This document shows positions 45,897 to 57,563 of a stretch of 64,000 nucleotides of DNA, piece by piece; the first letter of the stretch is position 1; each line of letters begins with the position of its first letter. A program made the position numbers and the translations under genes. The notes beneath the pieces were generated by a model. It searched no databases and was not told where the DNA came from. It was given only the letters and a program-made list of their open reading frames with translations. Where the stretch lies: the NCBI GenBank assembly GCA_030267565.1, contig BRXU01000033.1, forward strand, positions 496,001 through 560,000, written 5' to 3'. This stretch comes from Pleodorina starrii (lineage: Eukaryota > Chlorophyta > Chlorophyceae > Chlamydomonadales > Volvocaceae).

Positions 45897-48800
45897 GGCC
45901 ACTCGTGCATTTTTCGGTTTTCGCGTGTGTGGACATCGGGTTTTCCGATTTTGGCATATCTCAAAACGCACGGTTGGAACGCCGCGTGGATTGATTCCAA
46001 AGGTCGCCGGTTCGAAACCTAGCCGACGATTAAAATGTTTTACCAGAAATCGCCGGTTCAAATCCTGCGCGACCCTCTTTTTAAATTAAAATTTATTTTT
46101 CAAAAAACCAGGAGCCTGTTACTGCTTTCTTAGTAGCAGCACTGCAGCAACGACGCTGGAATGCTGCGCGACGCTGGAGTGCCCATGCTCCAGACCCACT
46201 GTGCAAGCAGATTCCATATATACCAACTGCTATTCAACTTCCTGCGGGACTGCACTGGAAAAAGGAGGGATTGGGAATAGGGAAATTTGTGAGGCAAGGG
46301 AGCAGGAACGGGGTGCTGAACCGCCGGATGTCCGTTTCATAATGAAAGCAAATATTGCCGGTTGGAATCGTGCGCGACTTATTTTATTTCATCCTGCACG
46401 ATCCATTTTGTTTCATAAAGTGAATCCACATGTGGACGGTTCGGTTGCCCAAAACCTGCGACCACGGGCCTTATTGATAGCGGCAGGCTGTCGTTTCGGG
46501 TGTCCGGTACGAACGATACCCGTTGCGGGGCCGTCCATCCGTCTTCAACAACCGGCAGCAATTGACTATTTGTTCCATTATCAAGGATTAACATTCAGCA
46601 CAATGTTACCGCATGGAGGCCAGGAACTGTTGTGGATTGTTCGCGCAGTCATACGCAGCGACGATGCCGCCCGTAAACTAGCTAAGAACCACGAATGGAA
46701 GAAGCTGAGTGAAATTATGGAACCTATCCTCACCGAAAAAGGAATTCAAATACCGACAGACTTTCGACATTGGCTGACAGCCCAGAAAAGCAACCTGGAC
46801 GACATTAGCAAACCGAACTCGGCAGATATCGGATGCGCTTTTCATGACTATGTCACAAACAAAAACAACGACTTCGTAGCAGCACTGCAGCAACGACAGT
46901 GGAATGCCGCGGCCAACATTCTGCAAGAACACATACTTTGCAAGCAGCTTGCATACCAACAGCTCTTCAACTTCCTGCGGGACTATGGTGCAGCCAAATG
47001 CGAGCAATATAGAGTGACAATGACAGACACAAGCGTGCAAGCAACAGCGGCAGGCCGGGAGCACGATGGGAAGGACCCGCTGCAAGTTCTCGCCAACGCC
47101 ATGGGCTTCAACGACCCACCGGTCTTTCCGGAGCGGAACAGCCTGTTCGATGCCGCAAAGGCAGCAGTGGAACAGGCGGCAGCGGGACAGACAACGCCAG
47201 GCAGCACAGCGCAGGCACCGCAGCCCCCACTGCAACTGGATGACGACAGCCGCGACGCCCTCAAGTTCAGGCGCCTGCTACACGACAATCTCCCGCTGCA
47301 GCCATGCTGCGTGTGCGGCATCCGCATGCGGCGCTGCGACCTGCGGGTACACACGTACTTGCACAACGTGGCGCTGCTGCAGCCGGTTCTATACAGCACC
47401 CGTGAAGTGGACCAGACAGTGCATCGCCTCAAGCACACCACGCTCTGGACGGCACCGGCATCGGCCAGCAGTGATCCAGGACCCTCGACCAGCACGGCGC
47501 CGGCACGGCCGCTTGCACTGCAGTACCACCTGCTTGGCGACGAGCGTGCTGGCTGCATTCGAGCCACCGGTTACGGGGACGCCGATCTTGACATCTGTCA
47601 CCATTGCAGCGGCAGCCTTGCTAACGGCACGGTGCCACCCCTGTCGTACAAGGCAGTCGACAACGGGCCCCGGCCCGAACATCTCGTGCAACTCACGATG
47701 CTGGAGGAGCGCGTGGTGGCACCCGCCCGGGTACTACGGCACCTGGCCATCTGTCGGCATGCACGCGACCGTTCTACCAGCGCATCGGAAGTTGGGCATG
47801 CAGTCCTGCGGGCGCACATCATCAGCTTCAACAACCCGGGACCGGACAGCCTGGCGGCCATGTTTCCTTTGCCCCCTGACCGTGTGCCGGAAATCGTGTC
47901 GGTGGTCCTTGTTGCAGCAGCGCAAAGCGAGGCTGAAATCATCGACCTCGCAAAGCGCACACATGCCCTCCACCTGCGAGGCCATGTCATCGCCCGCTGG
48001 GCGCGCTGGCTGGCGGAGGTATACCCGCACCTCCACGACCGCCTTGATCACGATGCAGTACAGCAGTGGGAGGAGGCTGCGGACAGCATCCCGCGCAACG
48101 TTCTGGCCGCTGCACTGCATGTGGACACAGAGGAGGAGGCGGTCGCGCTGGGTGAGCACCAGCAGCAGCGGCAGGCAGGGTATGCAGCGGCGCGCTTTGG
48201 AGGGCCCGAGCAGGCAGCAGCGCACGGCACAGCCGGACTTCGCACTGACGCATCGGCCCAGGCGTCGGTGGTGGACGAAGAGGTGACAGCTGTTGCGGAC
48301 GCCAACGCGGCGTCCGCCCATGTACCTCAGCGCCATGCAACACACCCGCCTGTCCCTGCAACCGCACCTACCGGCACCATTGCGGTAAGGAACAGCAACA
48401 ACCACAACATACGCAGCAGAAATATGCCCCCAACTTAGCATAAACATTACAGCAACAGATGTCACATATCAGGAAGCAGCTCTTTTCATTTCAGGCCTGA
48501 ATTCATAACTATCCTCCCATCCGTTCCTCCACCTGCAGCGCCAAATAGATCAGGGGGCGCTCACAGCAGCTACGCTCCGGCTGCCACATCACGCACAGGC
48601 GAAGCTACTGCAACACCTCAGAACCAGGCAGTGGCGAGAAGCTGCAGATTTGCTGTACAGTGCTTCAGACACTATCGGCCTCACCACCGTTGCAGGCATC
48701 CCGCCTGACAACAAGAGGAAGCTGGAAAGGCACCTCAGCAACTGCACCCAGCGTTACGTGAACGCCCTCACGCCATCAGCTGGTACCGCCGCCAGTCCAC

Positions 48801-51800
48801 AGCTTCCAACCGTAAGTCACTGCGCAAGTATGCAGCTGCACCATGAGTCGTCACCCTAACCTTTGCCAATTGTCCCTGTTCCCCACAGCGCCAGAAACGC
48901 GGTCGGTCACCTGAGGCATCGGCCCACCCACAACAGGCAAGTAATGCAGGGGTACACAGCAAGACACCGTCCGAGTTATAGGCATGGAATAGTGCCTGGA
49001 CTCTATACCCATACACACCCACTCAGTGCTGGCAACCGTACTGCCTGGACTCCATACCCATACAATCCTTACCCCACCAAACTCCCCACCCCCTCCCGCG
49101 TCAGGACCCCACGGCACAGGCCGCCGCGCCCGCACCAGGCCAGCCAGACGTCTACGTGCTGCAGTTCCCACCTTCTCCTAGTGGCACCGCCCCGCAGCCG
49201 CACCCTGAGCATGCGGCGGCACTGCGATCCACTGCACAAGCTGCCGCCGCACGGCAGCACACTACACTCCCGGCCATCGAAGAAGCCCCCGCCATGCACG
49301 CAGCTCCACCTCCACCGGCTCACACAGCACTGCCTGCCGGCACCCAACGCACACCCATGTACGGGGCCGACGAGGCGGAGCTGCTGCCCAGTGCCGAAAG
49401 CACCGGCCTCCCGCACATCCTGCGTGCCGGTGCGTCCCCAGAGGATATTGCCCGCGCGCTGGCGCAGCACGGCACGCTCGTGGAGAGCTCAGGAAGCACG
49501 CCCATCTCGGATTACGGGGCAGACTGGCCATTGCTCGCGCACCCCAACCGGTTCCCGAACGGCACGGGCGCCAAACCGGACGGCATGTCCGAGAAGCAGT
49601 GGGTCACCCTGCAGCTGCAGCGGTGGTACCCACCCGACGACAGCAGCAGCCAGGCGCCGCACTTCATCCTGGACATGTTCGACCGCCTGCAACGGCACGA
49701 CGTGCTGACGGGCGTGCGCCGGCACCTGACCATGCACCCCGGTATGCAGCACCGCCTCGCGGGCATGACGTACGAGCAAGTGCTAAGCGCCGTGGAGCTC
49801 CTGGCAATGGGGCTGCGCGGGCGCGAGCTGGCGGAACGGCTGGACGCCGCCCCGCCAATCGTCACGGATCTGGTGCACGGCGTACGGATCGCCACCAGCC
49901 GGGTCGCGGGCACCAGTGCCAGCATCGGTGCACTCCGGAGCCGTGCGTACGGCAATTGGCTTCTGTATGGCCCGCCGGCTGTATCGCTGACGCTCAACCC
50001 CAGCAGCCTCAGTGCTGCGGCATTCTTCACGCTCTGCGGCCAGCCATATACTTTCGACGAGGCTGGCGCGCCGGTTGGCCGGCCAGGCGACACGGAGCGC
50101 TGGCAAATTGCGGTCGACCACCCTGTCGCCAGTGCCGAATATTTCCGCGCTTTCTTGCACGCCTTCATGGAGACGTACGTTGGCTGGCGGATCGGCGAGC
50201 AGCAGCAGCACAACCGGGACTGTCTCTTTGGCCGGGTGCAGGCATGGTTTGCAAAGCCGGAGACTACACAGCGTGCAGAGCTGCACGTGCACATCTCCCT
50301 GTGGCTGCACGCCTTCAACCCAGACCGCCTGGAGGCGGCTATACACCGCGGCCAGCATGCGGCCCTCCTGCAGTACATGGAGCGGGTGCAAAATCAGGGC
50401 ATCCCCTCGCCCACGCTCAGTGGTGTGAAAGTGCCACTCACTGAAGCACCGTCCGACCCATCCCAGCCGGCGCCGGAGCGCCGGCAACAGCCGTGCGGCT
50501 GTGCGGAGGGCAAGCACGTCATCCACGCCCGTTCCGAGCACCAGCGCGCACTGCAGGCGGTGAAGAAAGCGCTGCGGCTCGTGCGCAAGCGGACCACCGA
50601 GCCGCAGGCAAAGGCATGCCAGCATCCGGTGTCGGAGCACAACCCAGACCCGGACGCCGCGGCGCTATACTGTGCAGAAGCCATGCTGGAGGTGCTCATG
50701 CACGACCACATCCCCGGCACCTGCACCACAGGCCACACGCCAGTCACCGACGACAACTGCCGCTTCCGGATCCCGTACCTCTTGAACTGGACCAGCCACA
50801 TCGACGACCACACCGGGAGTGTGCACCTGCAGCGATTCGGGCGGACGCTAGTGGCACACATCTGCAGCCTGCTGCTCGCGCACCCATGCAATCACACGCT
50901 TGCATTCGCATGCGAGGTCAGCCGTGCGCTCCGTGAGCAACGCCGATGGGACAAGCACCATCCAGGCGCATCCCTGGACGATCCCCGCCGCCCCAAGCTA
51001 CGCAGCATGGCGCAGCTCGCGGCCGACGCCGCGGATTACGCACTGAAATACAACACCAAGGGCGAGACCAGCGAGGGCAGCACTGCGCAGCTGGCCGGAG
51101 TGCTGCTCCTGAGGTGGCAACAGCGACAGGGGCTCGTGCCGATAGGGGAGGGCAGCAACGCCACCATTCCGCTGCAGGTGTGCTGCACAGGGTACACGAC
51201 GGAATTGCCCCATAGCATCAGGCATATAGCCCCTACTACCTACCCTGGCCCCTAATGCCTAACTCCTACCACATGGCACCCGGCCGTACACCCCTCCCGC
51301 CGCCCCCCCCTCCCCCTCTCTCACAGGCATCACCGAGCACAGCTGCAGACACGGGATCGGCTGGACATGTGCACGCACGTCAGGCACTGCAGGTGCAGGA
51401 GCAGGCGGAACGCGGGGCACACGACAGCAGTACGCTCCATGCCCGGCAGCGCAGCACGTACGAGGTGTCACGCTGGAACCTCGCGCACGCCTGCAACGTG
51501 CAGACCATCCACACTACACTGCCCTCCACCGCAGCGGCGCTACACCTCATCGAGGGGCGGGGCAGCTACGAGTCCTACAGCAGCCAGCCGATTGACTACC
51601 GTGTGTTCCAGCACCCACTGCTGGCCCACGAGGAGCCCATCGGGGCGCCACCCCCGGACGTCGACATCGAGCTGACGCCTGCACACCGCGACGCTCCCAT
51701 GGAAGACGCGAGCGTGCCGGAAGAGATCGAGGCCCTGTACGGCGGCGGTGAGGCCGCCCACCCCAGCGCACCCGCCCAGCCCGGCGACGAGATGCTGGTA

Positions 51801-54800
51801 GTGACCCGGCACACCGACTACATGCTGCGCGGGCCCGACTACGCCCACCTCTGCCCAGTCATATTCTTCATGCTGCATTACAAGGTACAGTACAGTACTC
51901 GCGGGCACACAGCTGCTATCTTATGGCAACCATGCCACCGCTTCCTCCCACAACACCGCACATTACCATACTAACCCAATCCGCTCAATTCCCCCTGCCT
52001 GCCTGCAGCGAAAACTACACCCCGACGAGACCGTGCCGCCGCACCCGCTGGACCCGACGCACCCACAGGCCAAGACACACAGCTGGGTGCACCGCCGGCA
52101 CTTCGCAACACCGCAGCCGCTCAACGATCCGCCAATCCGCCCCGGCAACGACAGCCCGCCGGCACAGCGGGACGCCTACGCCGCCTTTGCACTCGGTAAC
52201 TTCGCGGCGTACAGCCAGGATAACCCGCTGGACCTCAGCAGCGGCCTGTGGGCGGCGTACCAGCGATACTTCTGCAGCGACGCTGCCATATCACCCACCG
52301 CACCCCTCGAGCTGCAGATCGCGCGGCACATGCTGGACAATGCAGACAGCCTCGCGCAGGTGCGGGCACACGCAGATGAGCAGCGGCTACTCCGGGCACG
52401 TGCAGATCAGGACGTCATGCACCAGGCCGAAACGGCGCTCATGGACGACGTGGAAGGCGAGGAGTTTGTGGTCCCAACCGGCGCCGACGAGGAGGACGAC
52501 GCGACGACCGAGCCGCACACTACCCGCCACAGTGACGCCGCCTGGCGGAGCCACGTCCTGGCGGACGACGCCCATACACGGCTGCACGATACGTATCTCC
52601 ATCCGCCACGCACCATCTCAGGCCAGCACAACCGCGAAAAGAACTACATCGAGGCGGCGCTGAAACCCCTGCCGGACTCAGCAGAGTCGTATGCAGCGGC
52701 GCCGCCACAGACCGACCTCCGTGACGGCCCGGACTACAGCGATGAAATGCTGGAGAATATGCTGGAGCAGCAGCTTAAGTACGACCCTACCGACCCATCT
52801 GCCTCCTCGCCACTCACGCTCCGCCTCGTCCATGCTGGCACCTCCAACGTGCGCGCACAGCTCTTCCTGCTGCAACGCCAGACCGCCGAGTACCCCACGG
52901 CGGCGTCCGGCAACGAGCCGCCACCGTACGTGCTCCTCCCAGCCAACAGCCGCCCCAGCACCGACGACACCGCACGCCTTTTCACGCTCTCCGACGAGCA
53001 GGACCGCGTGTTCAAGCTATATGCAGCGATCCTCCACGCTGAAAACGCAGGTCACCGCCAGGAACCCCTCACGGCCATCCTCACTGGCAAGGCGGGCACC
53101 GGCAAGAGCCGAGTGTTCCACGCCATCCTCTGGCACGCCTTCCAGCACGGTTTCCACCACTTGGTCGCAGTCGTCAGCTACACCTGGCGCGCCGCCCTGC
53201 ACGACACCACGCCCGCCAATATTGGTGTCAGCACCACTACGTTCTTCCGTGTGCACGGCACCAAGCCGCCCAGCGACACGGCGCGCATGCAGGTCGCGGC
53301 ACGGCTGAACGGCGTACGGCTCATCCTCCTGGACGAGTTCAGCTGCTGCAGCCCCCCGCACTGGGCGCGGATCGTCGCCGTCGTACACACTGTGCGCGGC
53401 GCCCTACGACCCGACGATATAGCCGTGCACGACGGCGTACTGGCAGACCTGCACGGCCTCCTCGCAGGCGACCCGCCGCAGCTGTCACAACCTGGAGCGC
53501 CCGCAATGCACACCGGTGAGTGCAACCGAGACAACAGGGAAGTGGGACATGAAAGTGGGCAGCTCGTCATCGACAACAGGGCAGGGGGGGACAGCATCCA
53601 ACCAGCGAGGAAACAAACACAAAAGAATACACCTAACTGCATCCTGACCTCCTCTCCTCGATCGTACACCCCAACCTACAGGTGCACACGCCCACAACCT
53701 CCTGGAGCAGCGTGCACACGCACTGCCGTCGCATGCCGCCGCCCCCGCCACCGCCACCACCTCAACCACTGCACACCCCGTCAGCCAGCAGCAGCCCGGC
53801 GAGCCAACACCGCTCGTTCAGCTGCTGCAGTTGCTCCGGAACCCGGGCGGTAGCGCAGTTGAGCTCGGCGTGCAGCTCTGGCGTGCCATACCACACGCCT
53901 TCGTACTCACAAAGCCCTTCCGCCAGACCGATACCGACCAGCACCCCAACCTGCTGGAGATCGCCGAGATCTTTAACGGCCGGGGAGAGGCCAGCCCCGC
54001 ACAAGTGGATTCCGCCTGCGACCAGCTGAACAGACGCACACTGAAGCCTACGGACCTCGCACAGCACGGCCCGCCCAAGGTCGTCGTCCTCCGGCACAGC
54101 GTCCGTCTGGCACTGCTGCCACACCTCCTGCGTTTGCATGCCGCCCACGCAAAACAGCCGCTGTTCATTTGGCGCAGCGTCGACTTGACGCCTGAAGGCG
54201 GTGCACTATCAGCATCCGTCTTCCAGGAGCTGGAGCGGCTGGGCGGCTCCGAGAACGATGGCGCCGTCCCGACAGTCTGCGCCTTCTTCCCGGGCATCCA
54301 GTACAACCTCACCACCACCACCAATCCCGCCCTCCGCCACGTCCACAACAACGTGGCGACTGGCACCGGGATGGTGCTGGACCCCCGCGAGCCATCTTTG
54401 GCCGGCAGCACCGTGGTGCACGTCCTACGATACCCACCCCGCGCCATCATCATTCGCCCGGACGGCCTAGACAACAGCATCCGCATCGGCCAGCTGCAGG
54501 TACGCCGTTCCTATACAACTACAGGGACAAAACGCAACGGAGAACGGGGAAAAAGCAAGCCGAACGAAACAAGCCACAATGGGCAAGGGGAAACCGTCAC
54601 AGACCAAGCAACAAGCAGAAAGGAAACTACACACGAAAAGCCATCCGACCAATCACAATTCAAACGCCCACCCGCCCCCGTGCTCCCTTGTGCCAGGCTG
54701 GCGAAATCGTAGTCGCCCCCATCACTGTCCAGTTCACGCCACACAGCGCCCAAAACCCGCAGCCCATCCGCCGCTATGGCTTCCCGCTGGAGCCTGCCTA

Positions 54801-55672
54801 CGCCGCGACGGACTATTACGTCCAAGGCGCCACCTTCCGTGGATTCTGGGTAGCGCACCTGGCCAAACCCCCGACCGGATCCTACCACCGCGCCTCCCTG
54901 TACGTGCTCCCAACACGCTTCACTTCCCTGGCTAATTTCTTCCTCCTCACACCGCTGTGGCCCGCTGACGACCCGGAACACCACGAGGAGAAAAAGGTGA
55001 AACAGCGCTTCCGCAAACTGGCGACCCGCGACCCCGATCTCGCGGCCGAGTGGGAGCGCCTCATGCTGTTGGCGGACCGCACGGCCCACCAGTACGACAC
55101 CCTCCTGCTGGCATACCAGCGCGCCGGAATGCTGCAGCAACCCGGCGGCGCCGCTGCCTAGTGCCGACAAATCGAAGGTGCATGCCGACCTGTGGAGCCA
55201 CAGCAAGTCGAGCCAGAGAATGCGGGGGGGCCGGGCAGAGCATGGGGCGACACGGAGCGGCGAGGAGCATCGCCTGGAGCGGGGAGGACCATGCCACAAG
55301 GCGGGGCGGGGCGGAGCATGCGGCGACGCAAAGCGGGGCAACGCATGGGGCGAGGCGGGGCGGGGCAGGGCGGGGCTGAGCGGGGCAGGGCGGGGAGGGG
55401 CGGGGCGGGGCGGGGCGGGACGGGGCGGGGCAGAGCGACGCGGAGCATGGGGTGGGGTAGGTCGGGTGGAACATGAGATGGGTTGCGGTTGCGGTTTCGG
55501 TTGCGGTTTCAGTTTCGGTATAGGTTTCGGTTTCGGTCACGATTCTCGTATCGATTTTCAGTTTCAGTTCCGGTTTCCGTTTCGGGTCCGGTTGCACTTG
55601 CCGCTGCAGTTGCGCCGCGAAAGGGATTTGCTAAGCGAGCCCAAAGGGCGAGCCGAAGGCCAGTGATACCAG
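45897..55672 (+). mobile_element. Array unit 9: putative autonomous Helitron (9.8 kb)
   Basis: Has the same 5' side as the other units (anchor, B-box-like motifs at about 46008 and 46052, exon fragment 46125-46257). It also has the same 3' side (GGAGCATGGGGCG satellite 55215-55470, TTTCGG-type hexamers 55483-55540, 3' block 55615-55664). Between them it carries a complete eight-exon Rep-helicase gene. Classical Helitron ends (5' TC, 3' CTRR) could not be placed with confidence, so limits are set by the repeat anchors. Confidence 0.75.
46603..55161 (+). CDS. Helitron Rep-helicase (RepHel), apparently intact, eight exons
   Basis: Exons 46603-48384, 48539-48811, 48889-48936, 49105-51177, 51327-51884, 52009-53515, 53682-54499 and 54697-55161 join in phase to about 2,507 codons with no internal stop. 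Exon 1 has Cys-rich motifs (CCVCGIRMRRC, residues 235-245; ICHHC, 331-335) and a segment like the Helitron N-terminal DUF6570. Exon 4 has the Helitron_like_N fold: SLTLNPSSLSAAAFF, then HUH as HVH (H1095, H1097), then DYALKYNTK with tyrosines Y1346 and Y1350. Exons 6-8 give a PIF1-type helicase: GKAGTGKS (1938-1945), LLDEFS (D2020, E2021), GDPPQL, KPFRQ and a C-terminal ATDYYVQGATF motif. The protein would nick one strand and drive rolling-circle transposition. Donor 3 is GC (CAG|GCAAGT). The start is the ATG conserved in all three copies. Activity is not shown by sequence alone. Confidence 0.88.
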
Positions 55673-57563
55673 GGCCACTCGTGCATTTTTCAGACTTCGT
55701 GGGTGTGTACCGGGGTTCACCGAATATAGCATGTCTATAAAACGCTCGATCGCTAGGTCGCCGACGTTTGACTCCGGACATCGCCGGTTCGAATCCCAGT
55801 CGAACAAAATTAAATTTTAACCTGAGGTCGTCGGTTCAAATCCTGCGCAACCCTCTTTTTAATTAAAATTCATTTTTCAAAAGACCAGGAGCTGTTACTG
55901 CTTTGTTAGTAACAGCACTGCAGCAACGACGCTGGAGTGCTGCCCCATACTCCGCGCGCACCGTGCGAGCACATTCCATACCAACTGCTGTTCAACTTCC
56001 TGGGGCCTGCGGTGTGGGGGCTGACTGGCTGACTGGCTGCGGCGGGACAATGCACAGGGTATTTATGGGGCGAGGGTGGAGTGGAGCATGCGGCGGGGCA
56101 CAACGGACCACAGCATGGGGCGGGGTGGGGTGGAGTGGAGCATGGGGCGGGGCGGGGCAGGGCGGGGCGGGGCGGGGCAGGGCGGGGCGGGGTGGAGCGG
56201 GACAGAGCATGGAGCGGGACGACAGAACAAGGAACACAGCAGGGCAGGGCAAAACAGAGCAAGGCTTACAAATCGGCGGGGCCGAGCGGGGCGGGGTACA
56301 GCATAGTAAACCGGGGCAAAGTATGGGGTCAGGCAGGATGGAGCGGAGCATGACGTGAGGCAGAGCGGAGCGGAGCATGGGGCGGCGCAAAGCAGAGCAT
56401 GGGGCGGCGCAAAGCAGAGCATGGGGCGGGGCGGGGTGGAGCATGGGGCGAGGCGGGGCAGTATGGGGCAATGCATGGGGCGGGGCGGAGCATGGGGCGG
56501 GACGGGGCGGTGGCATCCAGGCAAGAGCACAGCAAAGTCAGGCAGGGAGGGGCAGGCAGGCAGGGGCAGGCAGGGTAGGCGGGCAGGCAGGAGTAGGCGG
56601 GGAGGGGCAAACAGGCAGGGCACCCATGGAGCGAGGCGGAGCAAGGTGTGGGTAAAGGGCAGGCAGGGTAGGCGGGCAGGCAGGAATAGGCAGGGAGGGG
56701 CAAACAGGCAGGGCGCCCATGGAGCGAGGCGGAGCGAGGTGTGGGTAAGGGAGCGAACGAACTGGGGATAATCAGTGAAGAGAATGTGGAGTGCAGCGCT
56801 GAAGGGTAGTTTGGACACGATGGTGGAGTCGGGGGGTGGGGCGGGGTGGAGCAGAGCATGAGGTAAGGCGGGCCCGGGTTGAGTGTGGGGTGAGGCAGGG
56901 CAGGGTGGAGCATGAAGTGACGCCGAGCAGGGCGGAGCATGGGCGGGATGGCGTGGAGCATGGAGTGGAGCGGTGTGGAGCATGGGGTGGAGCGGCACGG
57001 AGCATGGGGCGGAGCGATGCAAAACATGGGGCGGGGTGGACCATAACGCCAGGCGGAGCGGGGCGGAGCATGAGGCGAGGTCAAGCGGGGCAGAGCATGG
57101 GGTGGAGCGGGGCATGGAAGCACCAGGCCTTCGTGAACGATAGTACACAACAGGCACGATAGTACAGCACGTGCATAACTGCTGTCGGGGATGTCATACA
57201 CGCCGGAGCACGGGGTGGGGAGGTTTCGGTTTCGGTTTCAGTTTCGGTTTCAGTTTCGGTTTCGGTTTCGGTTTCGGTTTCGGTTTCGGTTTCGGTTTCG
57301 CTTTTTCTTTCGGTTTCGGTTTCGGTTTCGGTTTCGGTTTCGGTTTCGGTTTCGGTTTCGGTTTCGGTTTCGGTTTCGGTTTCGGTTTCGGTTTCGGTTT
57401 CGGTTTCGGTTTCGGTTTCGGTTTCGATTTCAGTTTCAGTTTCAGTTTTGGTTTCGGTTACGGTTACAGTGCATTTTGTGCCGACAGCGAAAGGGATTTG
57501 CTAAGCGAGCCCAAAGGGCGAGCCGAAGGCCAGTGCAAATCCCTTTAGGGATTTGATTGTCAG
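55673..57563 (+). repeat. Array unit 10 (1.9 kb), non-autonomous
   Basis: Anchor and B-box-like motifs as in unit 8, a shortened exon fragment (55905-56008), GGGGC/GGAGCATGGGG satellite, GGCAGG repeats (56540-56720), more GGAGCATGGGG, a long TTTCGG tract (57224-57450) and the 3' block (57487-57535). One copy of the palindrome follows. Confidence 0.85.
57224..57465 (+). repeat. TTTCGG hexamer tract, about 38 copies
   Basis: A near-pure run of TTTCGG with a few interruptions (tttcag, cttttt) immediately precedes the 3' block of unit 10. It is strongly strand-biased, with T and G on the strand that encodes the Helitron Rep. Confidence 0.95.

Noticed and set aside
45897..55672. Retrotransposon or giant-virus insertion
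   Set aside because: No reverse transcriptase, integrase or capsid; the HUH Rep plus PIF1-like helicase is specific for Helitrons.
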